From contig JAKCPI010007977.1 in assembly GCA_023213315.1 (NCBI GenBank), positions 1 through 64,000 on the forward strand: 64,000 nucleotides of DNA, read 5' to 3'. The position numbers and the translations under genes are program-made. The notes below the pieces were generated by a model, which saw only the letters and a list, made by a program, of their open reading frames with translations, was not told the origin of the DNA and ran no database searches. Positions 1 to 11,644 of this stretch are shown here, piece after piece. Each line of letters opens with the position of its first letter. Position 1 is the first letter of the stretch. This DNA comes from Euborellia annulipes. Its lineage: Eukaryota; Arthropoda; Insecta; Dermaptera; Anisolabididae.

Positions 1-113
1 GAGATGAAAGAAACAGTACCAACAGTAGTTCAGGAAGTTTTTTCTTTTCGCAGATTCTTAGGCAATAGGTAATAAAGAAAGACTTTATTTTAATTGGAAA
101 ATTTTAATGGAAT

Positions 114-170
114 AGACGACCAGTGTGCGCATTGTCCTGGTTTCGGTCACAAAGGACCATCGTCAGGCCT
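114..170 (-). ncRNA. Candidate hammerhead ribozyme, inverted copy
   Basis: Exact inverted counterpart of the plus-strand core at 705-761: CTGACGA at 166-160, helix II 158-155 with 148-145, GAAA at 144-141, helix III 140-137 with 123-120, UC at 119-118, helix I 170-167 with 117-114. Confidence 0.7.
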
Positions 171-704
171 GTGAAAATAACATAAAATTGTCAACAGGGT
201 ATAGATCACAAGTAGAATACACAATTTTTGAAATATTTTTAACACAATCTTAAATTCATTACATATATATATAAAATAAAACAAAATAAAATCTTAAAAA
301 ACATTTTCAATTTTTTAAAAAACATACCCATAAATTTCCGATTTCTCCATTTCTGTTCAGTATTTATACCAATAATAGTCTTAACTCTGAGGAAGACCTT
401 GGTGTTCTATACATGTATAGAATAAATAAATATTATAATATAAAATATATATATATATACATGTATAGAACACCAAGGTCTTCCTCAGAGTTAAGACTAT
501 TATTGGCATAAATACTGAACAGAAATGGAGAAATCGGAAATTTATGGGTATGTTTTTTAAAAAATTGAAAATGTTTTTTAAGATTTTATTTTGTTTTATT
601 TTATATATATATGTAATGAATTTAAGATTGTGTTAAAAATATTTCAAAAATTGTGTATTCTACTTGTGATCTATACCCTGTTGACAATTTTATGTTATTT
701 TCAC

Positions 705-761
705 AGGCCTGACGATGGTCCTTTGTGACCGAAACCAGGACAATGCGCACACTGGTCGTCT
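705..761 (+). ncRNA. Candidate hammerhead ribozyme, monomeric fold
   Basis: Reads helix I AGGC (705-708), core CTGACGA (709-715), one extra T, helix II GGTC/GACC (717-720, 727-730), GAAA (731-734), helix III CCAG/CTGG (735-738, 752-755), then TC (756-757) and helix I partner GTCT (758-761). All invariant core bases fit CUGANGA...GAAA...UH; predicted cleavage follows C757 in GUC. The unpaired base between A9 and helix II is the only departure from the textbook core and is shared by nearly all sites in this window. Confidence 0.72.
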
Positions 762-882
762 ATTCCATTAAAATTTTCCAATTAAAATAAAGTCTTTCTT
801 TATTACCTATTGCCTAAGAACCTGCGAAAAGAAAAAACTTCCTGAACTAATTTTTTTATTAGTTTACAAGGCAATATTTCTA

Positions 883-917
883 AATATTTCGGAGACCTAT
901 CGGCACTCCTTCTTCAG
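883..917 (-). ncRNA. Hammerhead-like motif, second family
   Basis: On the minus strand CTGAAGA (917-911), one extra A, helix II GGAG/CTCC (909-906, 894-891), GAAA (890-887), then a UAUU/AAUA hairpin that could serve as helix III followed by UU. Helix I is not obvious beside the core, so activity is doubtful. Confidence 0.45.
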
Positions 918-969
918 TGGATTTCACCTCCTTGACAACGTATGTCCCTTACAATTAAAACGCTTGGAA

Positions 970-1215
970 GCGACCAAGTTATATGTCTAGGAATTATTAA
1001 TCATTTAATCAAAATGATGAAAATGATGATATTTGGGGAAAATTCAATAGAAATGAATATAATTCAATGTTTTTCAACTTCCTACATCCCATTTGGCATA
1101 TTTAATTATTAATTGACAAGGGATGAATAATTGAATGATGTTTATTTACCTGAGGAAGACAAGAGAGAGATGTAGAAGTTGCTGCTGAACCGAAATGCGT
1201 ATTTCTAAAGTCCGA
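970..1215 (+). repeat. Dispersed repeat with degenerate hammerhead-like core (copies at 4955-5150, 9310-9510, 12130-12260)
   Basis: A shared block (ATTGACAAGGGATGAAT, then CTGAGGA at 1150-1156 and GAAATGCG at 1192-1199) recurs near 5083-5128, 9438-9483 and, more decayed, 12200-12240. The intervening helix II is not convincing because a GA-rich run separates the core halves. Confidence 0.5.
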
Positions 1216-1941
1216 GCCTGACTCTAAGCGCTCTGAATGGAGTGGCGGGGAGTGCAGTCATCTTCAAATAAGGAGCGAAAATCTATAACAAGGGATAATA
1301 ATACAAAATTATTTACAAAAATTTGTCATTTCTTCTTTGATTTTTAGAACATCTTTCTTACTAATATTATTGGAAAAATAAAGTGATTCAAATATTAAGC
1401 TCACCAAATAGGAACTCTAAATAACGTTGAGTTCATCTGGCTGCATTAACGACAAGAAGCATCTGGTAAGGAATTCTGAAATTAAAAAAAGAAAAAAATT
1501 AATCTCTATAATCAAATAAAAAGAGATAATTAAAAAAATTAGTTTTAATAAATTAGTGATTTTTGACCTTAATCATTTTGGGCACCGATTCAATTAAATG
1601 CCATTCAATTCTAGATTAATTAAAGAAATAATAGACAAATCTCCAAAGAGATTCTATGTTTAGCTAATTAATTATCAACATTTTTAAAAAAATCTAACCT
1701 ATAAGCCAATAAACACATACAACATATTTTCAAAATTTTCTTTTGGCCTTAATTAATTTTGGCACCGATTCGATTAAATGCCATTCAGTTCTAGATTAAT
1801 TAAAGAAATAATAGACAAATCCCCAAATTTACTCAGAGACCAAACCAAGACTCTGAGGCTTCCACCAAATTGACCTGGGGTCCAGCAAGACTGCGACCCC
1901 GTAAACAAACCACCCCAACAATTCCCCCTAATCCCATACTC

Positions 1942-1976
1942 TTGAAAATGGCTCCAAAAGGAGAGCCGAAACGTCG
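1942..1976 (+). ncRNA. Decayed hammerhead-like hairpin (GGCTC family)
   Basis: TTGAAAAT, then a stem GGCTC/GAGCC with an AAAAG-containing loop, then GAAACGTC. The 5' core is altered (TTGAAAA for CUGANGA), so this copy is unlikely to cleave. It sits in a block repeated at 16007-16044 and inverted at 15464-15499 and 49240-49273. Confidence 0.5.
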
Positions 1977-2334
1977 AGTAAACATCACAGTCAACATCAC
2001 ACGCGACTCAACCCGAGAAAACTTATCTTCGCATACATCCAGTCGCGGAAACCTTCCAGAATATATATATATAATGATATTTAACGGCTGGAAAGGATGT
2101 GCAAGTGCATGCAGACAAAAATAAAATACTTTATGTGAATATTCAAACCCCCATCATTATTTGATTGTATCTAGACCTATGAAAATAGCAAATTTTAAAA
2201 TTAGAAAAACTTTCAAATTCATATATCATCATATTATTTAATTAAATTAAATAAGTAGTAGAATAAAATACCAACTAAGACTTACTGTTATCTATAATTA
2301 TAGTGACTTAACTCTCTCTCAATAGATTTGTTCA

Positions 2335-2365
2335 CTGTGGATGGGTGAATAAATTTTGCCCGAAA
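2335..2365 (+). ncRNA. Hammerhead-like motif (GGG/CCC helix II)
   Basis: CTGTGGA (A6 changed to T), extra T, helix II GGG/CCC, GAAA. The flanks GAACATTCACAGAGA and an inverted partner near 2130-2150 give the inverted-end layout seen in the other families. A second copy is at 16521-16551. Confidence 0.45.
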
Positions 2366-2588
2366 CATTTGAACATTCACAGAGAATCGAGAGTGTTTTA
2401 TTTATGGCAGAATGCCCTTCAATACCCTTCCATAAATATATATTGCCTGTTGAGAATCATAGTGGCGAAAGTCCGAAAATTCAATTTTTGAGTTAGACCT
2501 ACCAAACGTCTTCTCTTTTGAGTGGCGAAAATATATTTCCATTCTTTGCCATTGATTCTGGCCTATTCATTTATTGCCCGGCTATTTA

Positions 2589-3271
2589 TTTTTTTTTTTT
2601 TTTAATTTATTGTCAAGGGCGCCTCGACTGCCAGGGCCATATTAGCGCCACCATTCTTTACAGACTTAACAATGCGGGTATTCCAATCATACAATATGAC
2701 AATTACATACAATGCAGGTATTAGGCTAGGTATTACAGGCTTAAATATTAACAATAACAATCAATTATGTTAACAACAACAACAAATAGAATATAATAAA
2801 TAAATAAATAGTTTAATAATTATATAATAAGTGGCGAAAATGTAAATTTAACTTTATATTAATCTAATAAGCTTTATAGCAGTAAAAAACTTTATCAAGT
2901 TTTCCAGACCGTCCTCACATTTTAAAATGTCCATAGAACCAATGCCATATAACTCTCTCTCAATTCTATATAAAGGACATTCAATTAAAATGTGATGTAC
3001 TGTAATCCTTTGGTCGCACAGTGTACACCATGGTGGGCTCTCACTACGAAGCAGATGACTATGAGTCAGGTTGCAGTGACCAATTCTAAGCCTAGTAAAA
3101 ATGACTTGCTCTCTTCTAGTCAGTGTAGTTTTTTCATATCCTACAATTTCTGGTAAGACTTCTTTCAATTTGTTATTACTTATTTCCATCCACTCCATCT
3201 TCCATCTGTCCACTATACTGGCTTGGATTAACTTTTTGACGTCCTCAAAAATATAAACATGAAAATCTGGG
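2589..3271 (-). mobile_element. 5'-truncated LINE insertion with 13-bp target duplication
   Basis: GCCCGGCTATTTA occurs on both sides (2576-2588 and 3272-3284). A T-run follows the left copy, which is the poly(A) tail of a minus-strand retrotransposon. The paralogous stretch at 16780-16792 has a single GCCCGGTTATTTA with nothing inserted, an empty-site control inside the same window. Confidence 0.88.
2854..3213 (-). pseudogene. LINE reverse transcriptase C-terminal fragment (Jockey/I-like)
   Basis: The 119-residue open frame matches the end of ORF2 in Jockey/I-type non-LTR retrotransposons: RLRIGHCNLTHSHLLR followed by the zinc-knuckle-like WCTLCDQRITVHHILIECP. Only the C-terminus is left because the insertion is 5'-truncated; the frame is intact to the stop. 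No catalytic reverse transcriptase core is present. Confidence 0.85.
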
Positions 3272-3610
3272 GCCCGGCTATTTAAATTTAGTCTATATGT
3301 TTATATTATAAAACTTTCAAACGCCTTTTCTTTAGTTGTTGAATTTCAGACTTTCGCCACCATGATTCTCAGCAGGCGAAATATATATATATTCTATAAT
3401 TCTATATATATATATATATGTGACCGTTCACATGAAAAGGTACGAAATCTTCACTAGGCTAAATTTTCAGCAGAGCCGATTTAGTAAAAAAAGTTCAAGA
3501 AAATGATTTTTTTTTATTATCGATTCCGATTCTCCAGTTCTACATCTTATACTCGTATGATGAAATATTCGATTCATCAGAATTGATGTATTTTATATAA
3601 AAAAAATTGA

Positions 3611-6311
3611 AAAAACAAGACAAAGGTGAGATAAGAGAAAAGGGACCAAACAAACTTTAAACTCATTTTACTCTAAACTAGGTTTTTCATAACCAAAATT
3701 TTAAAAATTCATATCTTCCAAACAAAAAATGATTTAAAAAAATACTAAAAATACCGGCTTGTTCAGCAGGATGTGTTCTGTACAGAAAGCATAAAAACTC
3801 AATTTTGACCCCGATTAAGATTTGGTACGTTTTTATGTGTACTGTCACATATGATACTGGAAAGGTAAGAAAATAAATAAACTCACCAGATGAGAATAAC
3901 AAGAATTGCAGATTGACTTCCTCTTCGCTTCTCGTAATCGAAGCGTCAAGTTGACGTGTCATGGTCATTGGAAAGATCGTTCTTGCGTCGGTCAGACGCC
4001 ATTCCTTTCTATTCAACGCCCTCGATTTTGAAACCCGAAGCGAACTGCCTGTGAAGGATTTCAACTGGTCGATTCATGGTGATCTGCGTGGTTTTTTCCC
4101 TGGACTTTACTCTCTATAATGATCTTATCGATGGCAATTTCTCTGAGCATTATGCAGGATTCGATCGGAAACAATCGCCTCCAGGCTCATTTTCAGAGAG
4201 ATGAGTTCAATCGACTGGCTTCTTGCTCGACGTAAATGCAACTAAAATACTTGCTTTGTTCCAATTGCTTAAGTCCTGTTTCTTGATAATTATGATGACG
4301 AATATGGATGCTTTTTTTTCTTTCTGAAACAAAGAATTATTTATTTATTATTTTTTATCCTATTCAATCAACAACACAATTTAAATATTCAATAAAGATT
4401 ATTTTTTTTAAATAATTGTTTTATTTATCCCGTAATCCTTTCCCAAATATCCTTTTTAAAAACAAAAATTCAATTTTCATAAAATAAATCATATGATAGG
4501 TTTTTTTTTTTTTTTGAAAAGTTAAAAAAAATTATTAATTTATCTTTTTTTCTTTAAGACGAGATAAAAAATAAAAAGCAGCCTGTTTGTTTTTCCAATA
4601 TTCCCAAATTAATTAAAATTTAGAATATATAAACGTAATTTTTCCTTTCCGTTCTTTTTTAATCATTAATTTGAAAGGCCTAATAAAAAATTGAGTAATA
4701 CTGTATTTATCTGATGAGAGAGAAAGAGAGGGAGGGAGGCTGAGTTGTTTCTGCTTAAATTTTTAAGACTTACTTTACACACTCACCCTTAAATGACAAA
4801 CCCCCTATTAAGTAAATAGCTTAAGAGGTTGCAATATTTTTTTTATCTTCTAATTAAATTTATACTTTCATATGGAAATTTTTTTATATTCAATTGAGAA
4901 ATGTTATTAAATGACAAGTTGTTTTTGTCTATTAGATAAGGGATAAAAACAAAAACCTGTGATATTTGGGGAAAATTCAATAGAAATGAATATAATCCAA
5001 TGTTTTTTAACTCCCTCCATTCCATTTGGCATATTTAATTATTAATTGACAAGGGATGAATATTTGAATAATGTTTATTTACCTAAGGAAGAGAAGAGAG
5101 AAATTGAGATGTTGCTGCTGAACCGAAATGCGAATTTAAAAAGTCCGAACCCGACATTCAATAGAAATGAATAAAATTCAATGTTTTTTAACTCGCTCCA
5201 TCCCACTTGGAATATGGTCTAAACAAATATGTATAATATACATTAATCTATTTTTAAAGTTTCATATTCAAGTGAAGATCATTAACTATTAACGAAATAA
5301 ACTTTCTTTCATAATGTGAAAATAAGTTTTTTTAAAAGATTTATTAAGCTCCGAGAAGGCCAATATTAAATCATATGATTATTTCAATGTTAAAAAAAAA
5401 AAAATTAATGGAAACTTTTTATAGTTCAAAATTAAGAGAGAATTCAAAAAAGATTTTCATCTTTTTTAAAAACAACGAAATAATCACATAAGAAAATCTA
5501 TGGGGTGATTACTTTCATTTGAAAATAAATGTTTGTTACTTTCTTGTTCTTAAAACTGTATAAACCAACGGAGATTGCGGAGCAGCCCACTGACAACACT
5601 GATGTCTGTACACACTGAGAGCAATTATATTTAAAGCAAGTAGCAGATGCAGTTTCGCTTTTGGAAACGGACTTCCAAGATTTTGGTGGTTCCTTCTGTT
5701 TAGTTCCTTTTGCATTAGCTGTAATAAAAAATAAATATAAATATTAACATTCATCTCAAAAATAAATAAATTTATAGACCTTTCAATATTTAAAGAGAAA
5801 GTAAAGCATTCATGTCAAAAATTCGTTGTGGAGATTTTGATCGAAATATATTTTGAGATTACCCGAGTCGAAAAAAGTGGATCAATATTAACTTTAACTA
5901 AATAAATGAATTTGAACAAATTTTCATTGAAAATACTTCTTCTTGGAGAAACTTTTGTTTTTAAAGTCAATTTTTTGTGGTTAATTAATTTTTCTCATCT
6001 AAACAAAAGCCATTTTATCAGATTGATACACACAGCGCTGTATACAAAACTCAGGTGGCCAAGTTTGGAACTAACGCTCTGAAGGCATTGCACTCACTGA
6101 CCTTGAACTTGGCTTTAACAGCTGATAAGCTGGTGTGAGTGGTCGCACAGCACACAATTTTCTATTGCCTTCGGTATTCGAAGGCTGTGTTCTGTGCTTA
6201 TCACACACGATTTTTTGTGTCGACATATATTTAGTTTCCGACAGTACGGTACACTTGAATTCAAGATGTAAAATTTATAAACATGGGAAAATATATTTTG
6301 TTACTAAGGAT
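3611..6311. repeat. Segmental duplication, copy 1 (partner 7965-10664)
   Basis: About 2.7 kb repeated at an offset of 4352-4355 bp with only scattered differences, including identical short frames at 4843-5025 and 9198-9380. The low divergence suggests a recent event. The interval holds a LINE 3' end, a dispersed-repeat fragment and AT-rich DNA; no gene was recognised. Confidence 0.93.
3870..4075 (-). pseudogene. LINE ORF2 C-terminal relic, family 2 copy 1
   Basis: Minus frame reads WIDQLKSFTG, then NRKEWRLTDARTIFP, the end of an RTE/CR1-type LINE ORF2 (typical W-IDQIKSLTG and R-EWR signatures). The frame ends shortly after; the tail GTGAGTTTATTTATTTTC belongs to the element, not to a splice site. 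Six copies of this 3' end occur in the first 19 kb. Confidence 0.7.
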
Positions 6312-6317
6312 ACCATT

Positions 6318-6609
6318 GTTGTGAAGCTAAAAGAACAGAGAGAGAGAGAGATACAAAATTTGATATTTGGAATCTAAAGCTCTATTTTTAAACTCATTCG
6401 ATGGCAAAATTTGATATATTTCTAGAACAAGACACACGTGTAACGATTCCAATTGCAGAATTTGCGCTTTTCTGTGGGAATCTTTACATGTGTCTTGTTC
6501 TAGAAATATATCAAATTTTGCCATCGAATGAGTTTAAAAATAGAGCTTTAGATTCCAAATATCAAATTTTGTATCTCTCTCTCTCTCTCTGTTCTTTTAG
6601 CTTCACAAC
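6318..6609. mobile_element. 292-bp palindromic MITE with 6-bp target duplication
   Basis: The ends GTTGTGAAGCTAAAAG and CTTTTAGCTTCACAAC are inverted; arms of about 120 bp include a GA/CT run. ACCATT flanks both sides (6312-6317, 6610-6615). The duplicated segment at 10664-10669 has the uninterrupted site, so the insertion came after the 2.7-kb duplication. The superfamily is not recognised. Confidence 0.85.
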
Positions 6610-6634
6610 ACCATTTCTTAATTAGACGGTAAGA

Positions 6635-6900
6635 AAATAAATAAACTCACTAGATGAGAATAACAAGAATAGAAGATTGACTTCCTCTTCGCTTCTCGTA
6701 GTCGTAAGCGTCAAGTTGACGTGTCATGGTCATTGGAAAGATCGTTCTTGCATCGGTCAGACGCCATTCCTTTCTATTCAACGCCCTCGGTTTTGAAACC
6801 CGAGGCGGACTGCCTGTGAATGATTTCAACTGGTCGATCCATGGTGATCTGCGTGGTTTTTTCCCTGAACTTTGCTCTCTATAATGATCTTATCTCCGAC
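6635..6900 (-). pseudogene. LINE ORF2 C-terminal relic, family 2 copy 2
   Basis: Same NRKEWRLTDARTI block as at 3870-4075, truncated upstream. Confidence 0.65.
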
Positions 6901-7499
6901 CCTCGTCGACTTGGCCGTTGATTGACATACGGAGGATCCTGGAACAAAGGAAAATTATATAATTAGTATATTAATTAAAAGACTTGTAATTTTTATTAAT
7001 CCATTATAAGCTACATATTTAAATAGTTAATGAAGTTTATTTTTTTATATGGTTGTTTTACTCAGCTCAGATATTCCTTCGCTTATTAATGAGTTGTAAT
7101 TATTTACATTATTAGACTAAGTTTTAAGAAATAAATAAAATTCAAACTTTAGAAAATTAAAAGATATAATCTTAATTATTTCAATTTGTAAAGCAAGTGT
7201 TTTGTGGATATTTAAAAAGTATTTGGTGGTTGTTGATTTTAATAAGAGCAGGTGTAAATATTAATATTTAAATTAGGAAAAAATAAAATTTTGATATTAC
7301 AGAAATGCATAGGTTTAAAAAAAGATTTTTTTTTGGTCAAATGGGTATTCTTATGTTTTTTAAATAATTTAGTCGAACGCGAAGTATAAGAAAACAGTAA
7401 AAAGATTTTTAAATGTTTTTTGAACTATTAATTGAATAAACATTTAACCGAAAAGAAAATTCATTAAAAGGTTTATTATTATTATTTTTTTTTTTTAAT

Positions 7500-7960
7500 T
7501 AGACGGTAAGAAAATAAATAAACTCACCAGATGAGAATAACAAGAATTGCAGATTGACTTCCTCTTCGCTTTTCGTAGTCGTAAGCGTCAAGTTGACGTG
7601 TCATGGTCATTGGAAAGATCGTTCTTGTATCGGTCAGACGCCATTCCTTTCTATTCAACGCCCTCGGTTTTGAAACCCGAAACGGACTGCCTGTGAATGA
7701 TTTTAACTGGTCGATCCATGGTGATCTGAGTGTTTTTTTTCCTGAACTTTGCTCTCTATAATGATCTTATCGAGTGCAATCTCTCTGAGCATTATGCACG
7801 ATTCGATCGGAAACAATTGCCTCCAGGCTCATTTTTACCCCCAGCTCCTCGAGGATAAAGGGTGCGATGGGCCGCCCAAGGAATCCTGAGCAGTCGTCTC
7901 CAGCGCCACATTTAATGGTAAAAGGTGATTATGCGGTCTTGGTTTATTCTTAGAACAGTC
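7500..7960 (-). pseudogene. LINE ORF2 C-terminal relic, family 2 copy 3
   Basis: Extends further 5' than most copies: the minus strand shows RRLLRIPWAAHRT (a LINE signature, cf. RRILRIPWTAHRT) before the WIDQLKSFTG and NRKEWR blocks. Stops interrupt the frame. Confidence 0.7.
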
Positions 7961-7964
7961 CAAA

Positions 7965-10664
7965 AAACAAGACAAAGGTGAGATAAGAGAAAAGGGACCA
8001 AACAAACTTTAAACTCATTTTACTCTAAACTAGGTTTTTCATATCCAAAATTTAAAAAATTCATATCTTCCAAACAAAAAATAATAAAAAATTCTAAAAA
8101 TACCGGCTTGTTCAGCAGGATGTGTTCTGTACAGAAAGCATAAAAACTCAATTTTGACCCCGATTAAGATTTGGTACCTTTTCATGTGGACGGTCACATA
8201 TGATACTGGAAAGGTAAGAAAATAAATAAACTCACCAGATGAGAAAAACAAGAATTGCAAATTGACCTCCTCTTCGCTTTTCGTAGTCGTAAGCGTCAAG
8301 TTGACGTGTCATGGTCATTGGAAAGATCGTTCTTGCATCGGTCAGACGCCATTCCTTTCTATTCAACGCCCTCGATTTTGAAACCCGAAGCGAACTGCCT
8401 GTGAAGCATTTCAACTGGTCGATCCATGGTGATCTGCGTGGTTTTTTCCCTGGACTTTACTCTCTATAATGATCTTATCGATGGCAATTTCTCTGAGCAT
8501 TATGCAGGATTCGATCGGTAACAATCGCCTCCAGGCTCATTTTCAGAGAGATGAGTTCAATCGACTGGCTTCTTGCTCGACGTGAATGCAACTAAAATAC
8601 TTGCTTTGTTCCAATTGCTTAAGTCATGTTTCATTGATAATTACGATGACGAATATGGATGCTTTTTTTCCTTCTGAAACAAAAATATTTATTTATTATT
8701 TTTTATCCTATTCTATCAACAACATATAATATTCAATATATATATTCAATAAAGATTATTTTTTTTAAATAATTGTTTTATTTATCCCGTAATCCTTTCC
8801 CAAATATCCTTTTTAAAAACAAAAATTCAATTTTCATAAAATAAATCATATGATAGGTTTTTTTTTTTTTGAAAAGTTAAAAAAAATTATTAATTTATCT
8901 TTTTTTCTTTAAGACGAGATAAAAAATAAAAAGCAGCCTGTTTGTTTTTCCAATATTCCCAAATTAATTAAAATTTAGAATATATAAACGTAATTTTTCC
9001 TTTCCGTTCTTTTTTAATCATTAATTTGAAAGGCCTAATAAAAAATTGAGTAATACTGTATTTATCTGATGAGAGAGAAAGAGAGGGAGGGAGGCTGAGT
9101 TGTTTCTGCTTAAATTTTTAAGACTTACTTTACACACTCACCCTTAAATGACAAACCCCCTATTAAGTAAATAGCTTAAGAGGTTGCAATATTTTTTTTA
9201 TCTTCTAATTAAATTTATACTTTCATATGGAAATTTTTTTATATTCAATTGAGAAATGTTATTAAATGACAAGTTGTTTTTGTCTATTAGATAAGGGATA
9301 AAAACAAAAACCTGTGATATTTGGGGAAAATTCAATAGAAATGAATATAATCCAATGTTTTTTAACTCCCTCCATTCCATTTGGCATATTTAATTATTAA
9401 TTGACAAGGGATGAATATTTGAATAATGTTTATTTACCTAAGGAAGAGAAGAGAGAAATTGAGATGTTGCTGCTGAACCGAAATGCGAATTTAAAAAGTC
9501 CGAGCCCGACATTCAATAGAAATGAATAAAATTCAATGTTTTTTAACTCGCTCCATCCCACTTGGAATATGGTCTAAACAAATATGTATAATATACATTA
9601 TCTATTTTTAAAGTTTCATATTCAAGTGAAGATCATTAACTATTAACGAAATAAACTTTCTTTCATAATGTGAAAATAAGTTTTTTTAAAAGATTTATTA
9701 AGCTCCGAGAAGGCCAATATTAAATCATATGATTATTTCAATGTTAAAAAAAAAAATTAATGGAAACTTTTTATAGTTCAAAATTAAGAGAGAATTCAAA
9801 AAAGATTTTCATCTTTTTTAAAAACAACGAAATAATCACATAAGAAAATCTATGGGGTGATTACTTTCATTTGAAAATAAATGTTTGTTACTTTCTTGTT
9901 CTTAAAACTGTATAAACCAACGGAGATTGCGGAGCAGCCCACTGACAACACTGATGTCTGTACACACTGAGAGCAATTATATTTAAAGCAAGTAGCAGAT
10001 GCAGTTTCGCTTTTGGAAACGGACTTCCAAGATTTTGGTGGTTCCTTCTGTTTAGTTCCTTTTGCATTAGCTGTAATAAAAAATAAATATAAATATTAAC
10101 ATTCATCTCAAAAATAAATAAATTTATAGACCTTTCAATATTTAAAGAGAAAGTAAAGCATTCATGTCAAAAATTCGTTGTGGAGATTTTGATCGAAATA
10201 TATTTTGAGATTACCCGAGTCGAAAAAAGTGGATCAATATTAACTTTAACTAAATAAATGAATTTGAACAAATTTTCATTGAAAATACTTCTTCTTGGAG
10301 AAACTTTTGTTTTTAAAGTCAATTTTTTGTGGTTAATTAATTTTTCTCATCTAAACAAAAGCCATTTTATCAGATTGATACACACAGCGCTGTATACAAA
10401 ACTCAGGTGGCCAAGTTTGGAACTAACGCTCTGAAGGCATTGCACTCACTGACCTTGAACTTGGCTTTAACAGCTGATAAGCTGGTGTGAGTGGTCGCAC
10501 AGCACACAATTTTCTATTGCCTTCGGTATTCGAAGGCTGTGTTCTGTGCTTATCACACACGATTTTTTGTGTCGACATATATTTAGTTTCCGACAGTACG
10601 GTACACTTGAATTCAAGATGTAAAATTTATAAACATGGGAAAATATATTTTGTTACTAAGGATA
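7965..10664. repeat. Segmental duplication, copy 2 (partner 3611-6311)
   Basis: Same content and order as copy 1. The copies part company at the right end just past GATACCATTTCTT, where copy 1 holds a 292-bp palindromic insertion and copy 2 continues into the dispersed repeat. Confidence 0.93.
8225..8560 (-). pseudogene. LINE ORF2 C-terminal relic, family 2 copy 4
   Basis: Part of the 2.7-kb duplication; same C-terminal block as 3870-4075. Confidence 0.65.
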
Positions 10665-10884
10665 CCATTTCTTCTATCTTTTCTATGAAATACAAGAGTA
10701 AAGTGGTCTTCAAACAATTTTGAGAGCTAAATGAGAATATACATTTGAAAGAGCATCTAAAAAATAATTGATTTTTGAATTTTAATCAAAATCGTTAAAG
10801 CGAATTTTGAGAAAATTGAAAAAAACTGAAAAAGTACATCAGTAAAGTACAAGTACTTTTTGGCCGATTTTGGGGGTGCCTAAC

Positions 10885-11152
10885 CAAGGGCTGATACAAG
10901 GGAGGGGGTAAAGGAAGGGTAATTACACCCCCCACCCGAGATTTAAAAAAAAATATTTTTTTTCGGAAAAAATTTATTTTTAATGTAAAATTTTAAAAAT
11001 TAATAGTTAAAAATTTGATTTGAATTTATATTCTGGCAAACCACGTACAGAATGCGCCTTTAAATTATCGAAATTAAAAAAAAAATTGTGTGCTGTGCGA
11101 CCAGATTACCCCCCCCCCCCCCCCCCGAGAAACACCTCTGGATCCGCTCTTG
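10885..11152. mobile_element. hAT-type non-autonomous element, 268 bp
   Basis: Terminal inverted repeats CAAGGGCTGATAC and GGATCCGCTCTTG, flanked by an exact 8-bp duplication TGCCTAAC (10877-10884, 11153-11160). The 8-bp duplication and CA..TG ends are hAT hallmarks. It contains a long poly(C) run near 11110. Related copies: 38865-39100 and 44139-44898. Confidence 0.88.
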
Positions 11153-11237
11153 TGCCTAACTTAAATATAAAATTTCAGCCTCATAGCTCAATTCCTTCAT
11201 GCTTTAAATTCAACACAGACAGACAGATACGGTAGAC

Positions 11238-11644
11238 CAGCGGTTCCCAACCAGTGGTCCGCGGGCTGATTGGCCCTGGGCCATGGACGTCTAAGAAAAG
11301 ATAAAAATTATATATATTTATATAAAATTATATATATCAACGCTCTCAGTAGAAAAGTGCCTAACTCCACTTTTTTTCGAAAATCATTTTTTTGTATTTT
11401 CTGTTGAAAAATATCATTCTCCTTATGCCCTGAACTGGGTAACAGCGTAATTCAAATTTTTCAGTTCGAAGAGTGTTTAACAGTGACTCTAACAATGACA
11501 ATGAAATGTTTTTTGGCTCTCCTGAAAAATAAACAAAAATGGAGTTAGGCACTTTACTAATTAGAACCTCGATATACACTGGGCCTCAGCATTTGTTTTT
11601 ACGGAAAAAGTGGGCCTCACATCAAAAAAGGTTGGGAAACACTG
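11238..11644. mobile_element. hAT-type non-autonomous element, 407 bp, with nested MITE
   Basis: Ends CAGCGGTTCCCAACC and GGTTGGGAAACACTG, with an exact 8-bp duplication CGGTAGAC (11230-11237, 11645-11652): a classic hAT signature. Confidence 0.92.
11354..11555. mobile_element. MITE nested in the hAT element
   Basis: Inverted ends AAAGTGCCTAACTCCA (11354-11369) and TGGAGTTAGGCACTTT (11540-11555) enclose about 170 bp. The target duplication is unclear and the superfamily unknown. Confidence 0.65.

Larger units (their letters stand above)
27..848. mobile_element. Palindromic element with a hammerhead-like core in each arm
   Basis: Two arms of about 391 bp (27-417 and 458-848) are near-perfect inverted copies around a 40-bp AT-rich spacer. 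Each arm carries a complete hammerhead-type core (114-170 minus, 705-761 plus). There is no reading frame. The layout, two inverted copies of a short ribozyme repeat, recurs at several other places in the window. Confidence 0.85.
6619..7962. repeat. Segmental duplication B, copy 1 (partner 17317-18655)
   Basis: A 1.34-kb stretch with two LINE 3' ends and AT-rich DNA recurs about 10.69 kb downstream with few differences, for example the CTCCGACCCTCGTCGACTTG block at 6891 and 17583. Confidence 0.9.

Noticed and set aside
1150..1195. A strong hammerhead at the CTGAGGA...GAAATGCG repeat
   Set aside because: No helix II can be drawn between the core halves; kept only as a degenerate relative.
4843..10723. 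Short frames repeated identically in both halves of the 2.7-kb duplication (60, 72 and about 80 codons)
   Set aside because: Identity follows from recent duplication, not selection; no codon bias, domain or splice context.
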